DNA of 55,848 bases from Candidatus Accumulibacter adjunctus (GTDB lineage: Bacteria > Pseudomonadota > Gammaproteobacteria > Burkholderiales > Rhodocyclaceae): contig JFAX01000023.1 in assembly GCA_000585015.1 (NCBI GenBank), positions 7,810 through 63,657 on the forward strand, in the 5' to 3' direction. A program made the position numbers and the translations under genes. The notes under the pieces are model-generated. The model had not been told where the DNA came from. It ran no database searches and worked only from the letters and a program-made list of their open reading frames with translations. Positions 38,068 through 49,232 of this stretch are shown here, piece by piece (position 1 is the first letter of the stretch; every line of letters begins with the position of its first letter).

Positions 38068-39021
38068 ATGGACCGCCCTCGGCATTTCCTCCAGTTCAAG
38101 GACTTCACGCGTGCGGAGTTCGATCACCTGTTCGAACGAGCGCGCTGGATCAAGGCCGAGTTCAAGGCCTTTCGCAAGTACTGGCCACTGAGCGATCGCA
38201 CTCTCGTCATGATCTTCGAAAAGGCCAGCACGCGCACCCGGCTTTCGTTCGAGGCCGGCATGCAACAGCTCGGCGGCTCGGCGATCTATCTCAACAGTCG
38301 GGATTCGCAACTGCAGCGTGGGGAGTCGGTTGAAGATGCCGCGCAGGTGATCTCGCGCATGAGTGATATCGTGATGATCAGGACCTTCGAGCAGGCGATC
38401 ATCGAGCGCTTTGCTGCGTTTTCGCGTGTGCCGGTGATCAATGGCCTGACCAACGAGTATCATCCCTGCCAGATTCTTGCGGACATCTTCACCTATATCG
38501 AGCATCGCGGACCGATCCAGGGCAGGACGGTCGCCTGGATCGGCGATTCGAACAATGTCTGCAATACCTGGCTACAGGCGGCGGAAGTGCTCGACTTCCG
38601 GGTCCACGTGTCCACCCCCCCAGGCTATGAGGTCGTCCCCGAGCGCCTCGGTCTGCAGGGGACCAGGCATTTCGAACAGTTTGCCGACCCTCTGGCAGCG
38701 GTACGGCAGGCTGACTTGGTGACCACCGATGTGTGGACCTCGATGGGCTTCGAAGCGGAGAACGATGACCGGCGGCGCGCCTTCGCCGCTTGGCAGGTGA
38801 ATCGGGAAATGATGCGCCTGGCTGGTCCGCAGGCGCTGTTCATGCACTGCCTGCCGGTCCACCGGGGCGAGGAGGTTTCGGCAGAGGTCATCGATGGGCC
38901 GCAGAGTGTCGTCTGGGATGAGGCCGAAAACCGCATGCACACACAGAAGGCGCTGCTGGAGTACCTGTTGTGCGGGCGCGTCGATGTATCATCATCCTGT
39001 TCGCCTGGAGAAAGAACATGA
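38068..39021 (+). CDS. argF: Ornithine carbamoyltransferase
   Basis: Transfers carbamoyl phosphate to ornithine to make citrulline. The 317-residue protein shows the carbamoyl-phosphate motif STRTR, the HPCQILAD motif, and the ornithine-loop [10 protein letters not shown], where the Cys-Leu-Pro set is typical of ornithine rather than aspartate carbamoyltransferase. Its stop codon overlaps the argG start (ATGA). A C-terminal tail [13 protein letters not shown] is slightly longer than usual because of that overlap. Confidence 0.97.
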   Translation: MDRPRHFLQFKDFTRAEFDHLFERARWIKAEFKAFRKYWPLSDRTLVMIFEKASTRTRLSFEAGMQQLGGSAIYLNSRDSQLQRGESVEDAAQVISRMSDIVMIRTFEQAIIERFAAFSRVPVINGLTNEYHPCQILADIFTYIEHRGPIQGRTVAWIGDSNNVCNTWLQAAEVLDFRVHVSTPPGYEVVPERLGLQGTRHFEQFADPLAAVRQADLVTTDVWTSMGFEAENDDRRRAFAAWQVNREMMRLAGPQALFMHCLPVHRGEEVSAEVIDGPQSVVWDEAENRMHTQKALLEYLLCGRVDVSSSCSPGERT

Positions 39022-40247
39022 GTCAGATTCGCAAAGCCGTCCTTGCCTACTCCGGCGGCCTCGATACATCCGTCATCATGAAGTGGTTGCAGGATACCTA
39101 CCACTGCGAGGTCGTGACCTTCACCGCCGATCTCGGACAGGGTGAGGAGCTCGAGGCAGCGCGCCCGAAAGCGCTGAAGCTCGGCATCGCTGCAGGCAAC
39201 ATCTACATTGAAGACCTGCGTGAGGAGTTCGTCCGCGACTTCGTCTTTCCGATGTTTCGCGCCAACACGGTCTATGAGGGCGAATACCTGCTCGGCACGT
39301 CGATCGCCCGGCCGCTGATTGCCAAGCGCATGATCGAGATTGCCAATCTGACCGCTGCCGACGCGGTGGCGCATGGCGCGACCGGCAAGGGCAACGACCA
39401 GGTTCGCTTCGAGCTTGGTGCCTACGCGCTGCGGCCCGATATCCGGATCATCGCGCCTTGGCGCGAGTGGGATCTGCTGTCGCGCGAGAAATTGCTGGCG
39501 TATGCCGAGGAGCACGGCATCCCCGTCGAGATGAAGCATCGTCAGGGTGGCTCTCCGTATTCGATGGACGCCAACCTGTTGCACATCAGTTACGAGGGAC
39601 GTCACCTCGAGGATCCTGCGGCCGAAGCCGAGGAATCGATGTGGCGCTGGACCGTCTCCCCGGAGACGGCGCCCGATGCGGCGGAGTACCTTGATCTTGA
39701 GTTCGAATGTGGTGATCTGGTGGCGATCAACGGCCAGCGGTTGCCGGCACACGAGTTGCTCGGGCGCTTGAATGAGCTGGGCGGCAAGCATGGGATCGGT
39801 CGCATCGATCTCGTCGAGAACCGCTACGTGGGCATGAAGTCCCGTGGCTGCTACGAAACGCCTGGCGGCACGATCCTGTTGCCGGCGCACCGCGCCATCG
39901 AGTCGATCACTCTCGACCGCGAGGTGGCGCACCTGAAGGATGACCTGATGCCGCGCTACGCCAGCCTGATCTACAACGGCTACTGGTGGAGCCCGGAACG
40001 GCTGGCGCTGCAGAAACTGATCGACCATACGCAGCGGGCGGTGAACGGCTGGGTGCGGGTGAAACTTTACAAGGGCAACGTGATCGTCGTCGGCCGCGAC
40101 TCGGCGACCGATTCGCTTTTCGACTCGACGATCGCCACTTTCGAGGATGACGCCGGCGCCTATGACCAGAAGGACGCTGCCGGGTTCATCAAGCTCAACG
40201 CCCTGCGGATGCGCATTGCGGCCAGACTCGCTGCTCGCCGGCAATGA
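39018..40247 (+). CDS. argG: Argininosuccinate synthase
   Basis: Joins citrulline and aspartate using ATP. The 409-residue protein starts with the ATP-pyrophosphatase P-loop [11 protein letters not shown] and contains [22 protein letters not shown] and [10 protein letters not shown]. The ATG overlaps the argF stop codon, and GGAG lies 7 nt upstream. Continues the argD-argF-argG operon. Confidence 0.98.
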   Translation: MSQIRKAVLAYSGGLDTSVIMKWLQDTYHCEVVTFTADLGQGEELEAARPKALKLGIAAGNIYIEDLREEFVRDFVFPMFRANTVYEGEYLLGTSIARPLIAKRMIEIANLTAADAVAHGATGKGNDQVRFELGAYALRPDIRIIAPWREWDLLSREKLLAYAEEHGIPVEMKHRQGGSPYSMDANLLHISYEGRHLEDPAAEAEESMWRWTVSPETAPDAAEYLDLEFECGDLVAINGQRLPAHELLGRLNELGGKHGIGRIDLVENRYVGMKSRGCYETPGGTILLPAHRAIESITLDREVAHLKDDLMPRYASLIYNGYWWSPERLALQKLIDHTQRAVNGWVRVKLYKGNVIVVGRDSATDSLFDSTIATFEDDAGAYDQKDAAGFIKLNALRMRIAARLAARRQ

Positions 40248-40294
40248 TCCCGGGATGATCGGTCGATGTGCGGCCTGAGAGAAAGGCGGCGCCG

Positions 40295-40504
40295 ATGTTC
40301 GGCCTGACCGAAGAACAGATATCGGACTTCGGCATGACCTTCGGGGTCGGTGCCTTCATGCTCTTCATGCTGTTCATCATCGGCGAGATCGCCTGGAAGT
40401 CAAAGGCAGGCAAGACCGGCACGATCATTCTTTTTTTCGTCCTGTCATTCGGCATGCTGGGCTTCATTGCCAAGACGATCATGGAAAAGCTCTGGGGGCT
40501 GTAG
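40295..40504 (+). CDS. Small DUF2788 membrane protein
   Basis: 69-residue protein with two hydrophobic helices (residues ~15-35 and ~45-62) joined by a short basic loop WKSKAGKTG. The pattern FGLTEEQISDFGMTFGVGAF fits the DUF2788 family of small inner-membrane proteins of unknown function. ATG 40295 is chosen for an AAAGG 8 nt upstream; an earlier in-frame GTG at 40268 has less support. It lies 47 bp after argG, likely as a tail of the operon. Confidence 0.75.
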   Translation: MFGLTEEQISDFGMTFGVGAFMLFMLFIIGEIAWKSKAGKTGTIILFFVLSFGMLGFIAKTIMEKLWGL

Positions 40505-40576
40505 ACTGTTCAACTGTCGCGGCCGGCGGCGTGGGGCCGCGCCTCGCGACCTCTTCGACCGACAACTGGATGCACT

Positions 40577-41071
40577 ATGCCTTCATTCGATTTTTCTTCC
40601 GAAGCCGACATGGCGGCGTTGCACAACGCCCTCGATGTCACCCGGCGTGCCATCGACAATCGCTATGACTTCAAGGGCACGAGCGCCCGGGTGGAGCTCA
40701 ACGACAAGGACAAGGTCATCACCATGCACGGTGACTCCGAATTCCAGCTCGGCCAGATCAGGGATCTCCTCTTCCCGGCGATGGAAAAGAAGGAAAAGGA
40801 AAGCACCAAGCGGCTCGATCATCAGCCGGTGCAGCGCGTCTCGGGCAACAAGGTCAAGCAGGATCTGAAGATCCGGATTGGCATCGAGTCGGAACTGGCG
40901 AAGAAGATCGTCAAGCTGATCAAGGACTCGAAGCTCAAGGTACAGGCATCGATACAGGGCGATGCGGTACGCGTCAGTGGCGCCAAGCGGGATGAGTTGC
41001 AGGCCTGCATCGCCTTGGTCACGAAGGAGATCACTGATTTTCCGATCCGCTACGGCAACTTCCGCGAATGA
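40577..41071 (+). CDS. yajQ: YajQ family nucleotide-binding protein
   Basis: 164-residue UPF0234/YajQ protein with two repeated ferredoxin-like domains. It begins PSFDFSSEADMAALHNALD and has the conserved YDFKGTSARVEL and QASIQGDAVRVSGAKRDELQ. In Xanthomonas and Pseudomonas YajQ homologues bind c-di-GMP and interact with a transcription regulator. The window also holds c-di-GMP enzymes 8-11 kb away, but no direct link is visible. Confidence 0.95.
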   Translation: MPSFDFSSEADMAALHNALDVTRRAIDNRYDFKGTSARVELNDKDKVITMHGDSEFQLGQIRDLLFPAMEKKEKESTKRLDHQPVQRVSGNKVKQDLKIRIGIESELAKKIVKLIKDSKLKVQASIQGDAVRVSGAKRDELQACIALVTKEITDFPIRYGNFRE

Positions 41072-41250
41072 GGATGGGAGGAAGGAAAGCACGGTGCTTG
41101 CCCTTGCCGGAGCGTGCTGCCCGATGCGGGCTTCCTTGTCGCGGTTGCCGCCAAAGCGCCGCTTCGCGGTGCGCGACACGGGCAATCAGCTGCCCACCGG
41201 GCTGCGGGTCAGGAGCTTGAGCGCGCCTGCGATCGCTTGCTCCTCAGGTC

Positions 41251-44200
41251 GTGCCGTCCGGCGCGAGGGATGCGTCGTCTGGCCATCGGGGCTGCTGCGT
41301 GGATAAGCCGGTCGAACGAGGGTTGCCGCTCAGCAAGGGTGACGTCGGTGCGCTGTCGTGGACCGAGGAGTTGCGCCGGGTGGCGCTGGCCGTGAGCAAG
41401 AAGGACCGCGGTCCCGCTGCGGGCCGTCAGCAACTCTTCTACCTGCTGCAGTGGACGGCCGATCTGACGGGCTTCGGGGTCACTGTTCACAAGGGCCGCG
41501 AGCCCGAGAGCGCCACCGAGTTGTGGACCCTCGATCGTGCGCTCGCGAAAGGACTGCGCTTCGTGGGCGACGAGGATCGCCCGATCCTGCGACTGCTTTG
41601 GGCTGAACGCGCTGTTGACACGGGCCTGCATGCCTTCGGGCTCGGGCCGCGACACGGCGGCGAAGCGCTGCAGCTCATGGCGAAGACCGGCCGCCTGTGT
41701 CGTGGGGACGATCACTCCTTCCTCACCCTCGCGGCGCCGCGTCCGGCGGCCCTGGGCTGGCGGCAGGCCGGCGAGGGGCGGCAGTTGGCGACGCTGCTGA
41801 CAGAGCCGGCAGGTGGTCTGGTGATCCCGCTGCCGCAGCCGTGGTTCGTCGATCTCGACCGGCGTCTGGTCGGTCCCCTGCAGGTTGGCGGCAATCCGGC
41901 CGTCGTCGCTCGCCTGTTCTCGCTGCCCCCCTTGTCGCCTACCGCGGCAGCACTCGTCGGCGAGGCCCTCGCCGAGCCCGCCATCGATCTGCCCCGAGAC
42001 CCGGAGCAGGCGGCGAGTGTCGATAGCCGTTGCATCGTTGCCGAGCCGGTCGCCGTGCTGCGTCTGCGGACCGTCCAGACACACGGGAATCGTGCCTGGC
42101 GGGACTACTCCACGGCTTACGGCGGTGGACCCTTCGATGTCGCCTTGGCAGCGTTTCGCTACGAGGATGTCGAGGTGATTCCCGAAGACCGGCGTGACTT
42201 CACTGTCCTGGCGAGCGGTGAGATGGTTCGCATCGAGCGGCAGCGTGCGCGCGAAGAGGAGTTGATGGCTGAACTGGCGAAGGTCGATCTGGAAAAGATT
42301 CCGGGCTACGTGCTGCACACTTTCGGTAGGCCGCCAGACAATGCATACGGGCTGGCGCACGAGAGCAGCTGGCCGCTGTTCATGCGTGAGCACCTGGGGC
42401 AACTGCGCAGCCGTGGTTGGCAGATCGACTTCACCATGGAGTTTCGTCATCGTCTGCTCGAGGTGGAGGCTTGGGATGCCGATCTGATTGAATCCGGGCC
42501 GGGCTGGTTTGAACTCGACATGGGGATCGTTGTGGAAGGCGAGCGTCTGCCACTCGCGCCCCTTCTGGCCAGCCTTTTCCGGCGTGACGGGCGTTGGCTT
42601 GACGCCGCTCTGCTGGCGCAGGTCGCTGACGGCGAAATGCTCGAACTGGTGACGGCTGCCGGCCTGAGAATTCGCGTCCCGGCGTGGCGTCTGAAACCGC
42701 TGGCGGCGACCCTGATCGATCTCTTCGAGGGGTTCGCCGGCGGCACCAGCCTGCGCCTTTCCCGTTTCGATGCGCCCCGCCTGAGCGAACTCAATGACAG
42801 CACGCGTTGGCGGTTCAGGGGCCAGAAGGACGTGCTGGCCCTTGCCGAGCAGTTGAGTAGGGCGCAGGGCATCAGCCATATCGTGCCACCACGTGGGCTT
42901 GGTCTGGAACTGCGCCACTACCAGACCGAGGGGCTGGCGTGGCTGCAGTTCCTGCGCGAACAGAATCTTGCCGGAATTCTCGCCGACGACATGGGTCTGG
43001 GCAAGACGGCGCAGACACTGGCACACCTGTTGTTGGAAAAGGAGTCGGGGCGGCTCGACCGGCCGGCGCTCATCGTCCTGCCCACCTCACTGATCTTCAA
43101 CTGGACCAACGAGGCCGCACGCTTCGCCCCCGGGCTGTCGCTCCTTTCCTTGCATGGACCGGAACGCAAGAGCCGTTTCGCAGACATCCCGACCCATGAT
43201 GTGGTGCTGACGACCTACCCGTTGCTGTGGCGGGACGTCAACGATCTGACCCGGTACGGCTACCACCTGCTCATTCTCGACGAGGCGCAGACTGTGAAGA
43301 ATGCACGCAGTCAGGGTGCTGAAGTGGTGCGTCGGATCGAAGCGCGGCACCGTCTCTGCCTCACCGGAACGCCGCTCGAGAACCACCTGGGCGAACTCTG
43401 GAGCCAGTTTGACTTTCTCCTGCCGGGCTTTCTCGGCAGCAACCAGACTTTTGCGAAGTACTGGCGGACGCCGATCGAGAAGCAGGGGGACGTCAGGCGA
43501 CGCGAGCTGCTGGCGCGGCGTGTGCGTCCGTTCATCCTCCGCCGCAAGAAGGAGGAAGTGGCGCGCGAGCTGCCGCCAAAGACAATCATCGTGCGCAAGG
43601 TCGAGTTGGCTGGTGGTCAGCGCGACCTCTATGAGACCGTCCGTGTCGCGATGGACGCCAAGGTACGCCAGGAAATCGCCAGCAAGGGATTCAATCGCAG
43701 CCAGATCGTCATTCTCGATGCGCTGCTGAAGTTGCGGCAGGTCTGTTGCGACCCGCGGCTGCTCAAGTCCAAGTCGGCGCAGAAGATCAAGGAACGAGCC
43801 AAGCTGGATCTCCTGATGACGATGTTGCCGGAGCTGGTCGAGGAGGGCAGGAAGATCCTGGTGTTCTCTCAGTTCACCAGCATGCTGTCGCTGATTGCCA
43901 GGGAACTGCGCCTCCTCGCTCTCGACTACGCCCTGCTCTGCGGTGATACGGGCGATCGCGAGGAGCAGGTCCGCCGCTTCCAGTCGGGTGAGGTGCCCAT
44001 CTTCCTGATCAGCCTGCGTGCCGGCGGCGTTGGCCTGAATCTGACGGCTGCGGATACGGTGATCCACTTCGATCCCTGGTGGAACCCTGCGGCCGAGAAT
44101 CAGGCGACAGATCGGGCGCATCGGCTTGGTCAGGACAAGCCGGTCTTCGTATACAAGTTGATCGTTGCCGGCAGCATCGAGGAGAAGATCCTCGCCTTGC

Positions 44201-44310
44201 AGGAGGGCAAGGCCGAGCTTGCGGCCCGCATTCTGTCAGCCGATCAGGGCGTCGAAGCCAAGTTCGGCAGCGAAGACATCTCGGCCCTCTTCGCGCCGCT
44301 GGCGAGTTGA
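41251..44310 (+). CDS. SNF2/HepA-family helicase-like ATPase, N-terminus uncertain
   Basis: Superfamily 2 ATPase of the Swi2/Snf2 class, up to 1019 residues. The N-terminal half (to ~540) is the bacterial SNF2-associated region with little motif content. The ATPase lobes have motif I LADDMGLGKTAQT, motif II LILDEAQTVKN, motif III LTGTPLENHLGELWSQ, and motifs V/VI SLRAGGVGLNLTAADTVI with ATDRAHRLGQ. Such proteins often start with a SWIM zinc finger (CxC...CxH); none is seen here or in other frames upstream. Start candidates are GTG 41251, GTG 41299 and TTG 41323. Probable role is remodelling of DNA- or RNA-polymerase-bound complexes. Confidence 0.9.
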   Translation: MPSGARDASSGHRGCCVDKPVERGLPLSKGDVGALSWTEELRRVALAVSKKDRGPAAGRQQLFYLLQWTADLTGFGVTVHKGREPESATELWTLDRALAKGLRFVGDEDRPILRLLWAERAVDTGLHAFGLGPRHGGEALQLMAKTGRLCRGDDHSFLTLAAPRPAALGWRQAGEGRQLATLLTEPAGGLVIPLPQPWFVDLDRRLVGPLQVGGNPAVVARLFSLPPLSPTAAALVGEALAEPAIDLPRDPEQAASVDSRCIVAEPVAVLRLRTVQTHGNRAWRDYSTAYGGGPFDVALAAFRYEDVEVIPEDRRDFTVLASGEMVRIERQRAREEELMAELAKVDLEKIPGYVLHTFGRPPDNAYGLAHESSWPLFMREHLGQLRSRGWQIDFTMEFRHRLLEVEAWDADLIESGPGWFELDMGIVVEGERLPLAPLLASLFRRDGRWLDAALLAQVADGEMLELVTAAGLRIRVPAWRLKPLAATLIDLFEGFAGGTSLRLSRFDAPRLSELNDSTRWRFRGQKDVLALAEQLSRAQGISHIVPPRGLGLELRHYQTEGLAWLQFLREQNLAGILADDMGLGKTAQTLAHLLLEKESGRLDRPALIVLPTSLIFNWTNEAARFAPGLSLLSLHGPERKSRFADIPTHDVVLTTYPLLWRDVNDLTRYGYHLLILDEAQTVKNARSQGAEVVRRIEARHRLCLTGTPLENHLGELWSQFDFLLPGFLGSNQTFAKYWRTPIEKQGDVRRRELLARRVRPFILRRKKEEVARELPPKTIIVRKVELAGGQRDLYETVRVAMDAKVRQEIASKGFNRSQIVILDALLKLRQVCCDPRLLKSKSAQKIKERAKLDLLMTMLPELVEEGRKILVFSQFTSMLSLIARELRLLALDYALLCGDTGDREEQVRRFQSGEVPIFLISLRAGGVGLNLTAADTVIHFDPWWNPAAENQATDRAHRLGQDKPVFVYKLIVAGSIEEKILALQEGKAELAARILSADQGVEAKFGSEDISALFAPLAS

Positions 44311-44723
44311 GGCACAGGCCCCACGGTGGTGGCGCAGGGCAAGCAACGTACGGGGTTGGCCGCATGTCGTACCGTTGATCCGGACCGACGGCCGGAGGGC
44401 TCCCGTCAGCCGCCAAGAGCCGCCGTGGGTGTCCAGCGATCGCCGCTTTCCGAACTTCCCGCGTGTCGCATCTGGCCAGTCAGGTCCTGGCGCACGCGGT
44501 GAACCGTGACCGTGCGGACTGGTTCGAGCCATGGGGCATCGCAGGGGGTTCACATCGACAGGCTTCAGCACTGCGGCCGTGAGCACGCCTCTGTCCTCGA
44601 CTCCTATGCCACGCGGGGCTACCACCTCCTCATGTGTCTGTCGCAAGTCTGCAACGGGGCTTCCGGCTGACGGCTCCAATTCGGCAGGGTGATGCTTCAG
44701 GGCTGGCCGGGCTTTGGCTTTGC
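44311..44723. other. Gene-free stretch before rpsU
   Basis: About 410 bp with no supported gene. Two short plus-strand open stretches (44463-44579 and 44503-44670) have fairly protein-like composition but no start, no ribosome-binding site and no recognised family; they could be decayed coding sequence. Confidence 0.4.
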
Positions 44724-44753
44724 TTGGAACTTCGGAGCGAGTGTGCTTATAAT
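44724..44753 (+). promoter_or_regulatory. Promoter of the rpsU-dnaG-rpoD operon
   Basis: TTGGAA (44724-44729), an 18-bp spacer and a consensus TATAAT (44748-44753). The predicted start is near 44760, giving a 40-nt leader to rpsU. Strong promoters are expected for this operon. Confidence 0.7.
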
Positions 44754-44799
44754 CGCGGTTTTCGTTGTCGTCCAGAATTTTTGAACTTGGGAAGAGTCG

Positions 44800-45012
44800 A
44801 TGCCAGCCATTCGCGTCAAGGAAAATGAACCGTTCGAGGTTGCGATCCGTCGTTTCAAGCGTACCGTTGAGAAAACCGGTCTCCTGACCGAATTGCGTGC
44901 TCGTGAGTTCTACGAGAAGCCCACGGCCGAGCGCAAGCGCAAGCTTGCAGCGGCGGTCAAGCGTCATCACAAGCGCATGCGCAGCCAGACCCTGCCGCCC
45001 AAGCTTTACTGA
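44800..45012 (+). CDS. rpsU: 30S ribosomal protein S21
   Basis: 70-residue basic ribosomal protein that helps mRNA base-pairing near the 16S rRNA 3' end. The sequence ([18 protein letters not shown], ending LPPKLY) is typical. A GGGAAG stretch precedes the ATG. It leads the macromolecular-synthesis operon and is followed by a terminator hairpin, as in E. coli. Confidence 0.97.
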   Translation: MPAIRVKENEPFEVAIRRFKRTVEKTGLLTELRAREFYEKPTAERKRKLAAAVKRHHKRMRSQTLPPKLY

Positions 45013-45034
45013 TCCCAGTCTTGTCCCGCGGAGC

Positions 45035-45067
45035 GCCGCCCCTCTTGCGACGGGCGGCTGTTTTCGT
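45035..45067 (+). terminator. Intrinsic terminator between rpsU and dnaG
   Basis: Stem GCCGCCC (45035-45041) and GGGCGGC (45052-45058), a 10-nt loop, then TGTTTTCGT. In E. coli a terminator at the same place keeps rpsU expression higher than dnaG; partial read-through is likely here too. Confidence 0.75.
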
Positions 45068-45369
45068 TTGTGGCGGGGTGAGTGCCCCATTGGCTGCGTC
45101 GGCGTTCCGCCTGTGCGCACCAAAGGTTTTGGCACGACAAAGAGGGGGCTCGGCACGATTGATGTCATTCGGGTGACCACGGCGCGTCGCCAGATCTGTT
45201 GGTCGTACCGCCACGGCGCCTGCGCCAGCGGTGTGCACCGGGCGATCCTTCACCTGCGTCGAGTGCGCTTCCGCGAGCCCGCCTCTTGCCGCTCCATGGT
45301 CGGCGATCGCCGGCGGGGACGGGTTCTTGGCCGGGCGTGTGGTGGTTGCCGGAGCATGGGGGCGGGGAC
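45068..45369. other. Leader region upstream of dnaG
   Basis: About 300 bp with no supported gene. The dnaG frame stays open back to 45199, but that part has no primase similarity. No consensus promoter was found; dnaG is presumably read through from rpsU. Confidence 0.45.
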
Positions 45370-47109
45370 TTGATTCCCGAGTCGTTCATTCAGGAGTTGC
45401 TCTACCGGGTTGACCTGGTTGACCTGATTGACGAGCATGTCCCGCTCAAGAAGGCGGGTGCCAACTACGTCGCATGCTGCCCGTTTCACCACGAGAAATC
45501 CCCGTCGTTCACCGTCAGCCCGAGCAAGCAGTTCTACCACTGTTTTGGTTGCGGGGCGCACGGCAACGCGATTGGCTTCCTGATCGAGTATTCTGGCCTC
45601 GGCTTCGTGGATGCGGTTCGCGAGCTTGCCGGCCGCGCCGCCATGGAGCTTCCCGATGGACGTGCGGCAGGCGGTGGCCGCGGTCCGCAGATTCAGGTTC
45701 TGGCCGAACTGATGGGGCGTGCGGCGAAGTTCTACTGTGAGCAGCTCAGGGGTTGCGAGCGCGCGATCGGTTATCTCAAGGAGCGGGGGGTCAGCGGCGA
45801 GATCGCGCGTCGCTTCGGCATCGGCTATGCAGCGGAAGGGCGCCAGAACCTGGCCCGGGTCTTCGCCGACCATGCCGATCCCGACCTGCAGTTGGCCGGG
45901 CTGGTGATCAAGGATGAGCGCGGCCGCCTGTATGACCGCTTCCGCGATCGCGTGATCTTTCCGATCCGCAACCAGAAGGGCGAGGTGATCGCCTTCGGTG
46001 GTCGGGTGCTGGGCCAGGGTGAACCGAAGTACCTGAATTCGCCGGAGACCCCGCTGTTCGAAAAAGGCCGCGAGGTCTTCGGTTTGCCGCAGGCGCGCGT
46101 CGCCATACGCCAGGCGGGGACGGTGATCGTCGTCGAAGGCTATCTGGATGTCGTGGCGCTCGCCCAGCACGGCGTTGAGAATGCGGTCGCGACGCTGGGC
46201 ACGGCGACCTCGGTGACGCAGGTACAGAAGCTGCTCCGCCAGGCCGATCGTATCGTCTTCTGCTTCGATGGCGATGCTGCCGGGCGAAAAGCCGCCTGGC
46301 GCGCTCTCGAGAGCAGCCTCGAAGTGCTGGCCGAGCCGAAGAGCATCGCCTTTGCCTTCCTGCCGGAAGGCGAGGATCCCGACAGCCTGGTCCGACAGCG
46401 CGGCCCGGACGCGTTTCGCGCGCTGATGACCCAGGCAACCCCGCTGTCGGAGTTCTTCCTGCGCGAACTCGCCGGACACTGCGATCTGGCCAGTGCGGAA
46501 GGTCGGGTCAAGTTGATCGCCGAGGCAAAACCCCTGCTCCTTCGTTTGCAGTCCAGCATGCTGCGCCTGCAACTGGTCAAGCGCCTGGCCGTGCTGAGTG
46601 CTTTCTCACAGGCGGAGGTCGAGCATCTCTGCGACCTGCGTCCGGCGGTTCAATCGGCTCCCGGACGCGCACGACGGCAGGCACCGTCGCTGTTGCGACC
46701 ACTGCTGCGCCTGCTGCTGCAGAAGCCCCGGCTGGCGTCCGAGTTGCCCGAGGATCTTCTGCCTGAGGGCTCTGCAGAGGCCAGCGCCGTACGCATGCTG
46801 TGCGCAAGCATCCGCTCGGCCCCTGGCGGAGATCTCCCCTATTCGGCATTGCTCGAGCGCCTTCAGGGCAGTGGATGTGAGGAAGTTCTCCGAGCGGCAG
46901 CTGCTGAACTAATGCAACAGCCCTTTGCCGAAGACGAGGTCGACGCCGAGTTCGCCGGTGCGGTCAGCAAACTCCGCGAAGGCAGTCACCGGCGCACCTT
47001 TCAGCTGCTGCAGGAAAAGGTGCAAAAGCTTGGCGTCAGCGGGTTGTCGAGTGAGGAAAAGCAACGATACCTGCAATCCATTGCTGTCCGTGGCAACGGT
47101 GATGGCTAG
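45370..47109 (+). CDS. dnaG: DNA primase
   Basis: Synthesises RNA primers for chromosome replication. The 579-residue protein has the N-terminal zinc-binding domain (CPFHHEKSPSF...HCFGCGAHGN), the catalytic core, the TOPRIM motifs VVEGYLDVVAL and CFDGDAAGRKA, and a C-terminal helicase-interaction domain. The start is inferred to be TTG at 45370 because it aligns with the family start (IPESFIQELLYRVD) and GGGGA lies just upstream. Low-efficiency initiation fits the low copy number of primase. Confidence 0.95.
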   Translation: MIPESFIQELLYRVDLVDLIDEHVPLKKAGANYVACCPFHHEKSPSFTVSPSKQFYHCFGCGAHGNAIGFLIEYSGLGFVDAVRELAGRAAMELPDGRAAGGGRGPQIQVLAELMGRAAKFYCEQLRGCERAIGYLKERGVSGEIARRFGIGYAAEGRQNLARVFADHADPDLQLAGLVIKDERGRLYDRFRDRVIFPIRNQKGEVIAFGGRVLGQGEPKYLNSPETPLFEKGREVFGLPQARVAIRQAGTVIVVEGYLDVVALAQHGVENAVATLGTATSVTQVQKLLRQADRIVFCFDGDAAGRKAAWRALESSLEVLAEPKSIAFAFLPEGEDPDSLVRQRGPDAFRALMTQATPLSEFFLRELAGHCDLASAEGRVKLIAEAKPLLLRLQSSMLRLQLVKRLAVLSAFSQAEVEHLCDLRPAVQSAPGRARRQAPSLLRPLLRLLLQKPRLASELPEDLLPEGSAEASAVRMLCASIRSAPGGDLPYSALLERLQGSGCEEVLRAAAAELMQQPFAEDEVDAEFAGAVSKLREGSHRRTFQLLQEKVQKLGVSGLSSEEKQRYLQSIAVRGNGDG

Positions 47110-47159
47110 CATGTGATAGACTGTAGAGTTTTTCCAGTCCAGCTATTCGGGAATTGGTC

Positions 47160-49103
<1,944 letters not shown>

Positions 49104-49232
49104 CGTCGCTGGCACGATGCCTGTCGTGAGGTAGAGGACGGCTCCGACTGGAATTGCCGGGGCCACCGTTGGCCAGCGGCACCGATGGCTTTGGGATACA
49201 CTCTGCGCCAACGCGTGTCGAAGGACTCCAGC

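Noticed and set aside
41116-41128. GCCCG-ATG-CGGGC hairpin after yajQ as terminator
   Set aside because: 5-bp stem with a 3-nt loop and no T-tract.
41209-43026. 605-codon minus-strand open frame
   Set aside because: Antisense to the SNF2-like ATPase gene; no motif.
44236-45180. 314-codon minus-strand open frame across the rpsU gene
   Set aside because: It is antisense to rpsU and its promoter, has no recognisable motif, and rpsU with its promoter and terminator explains the region.
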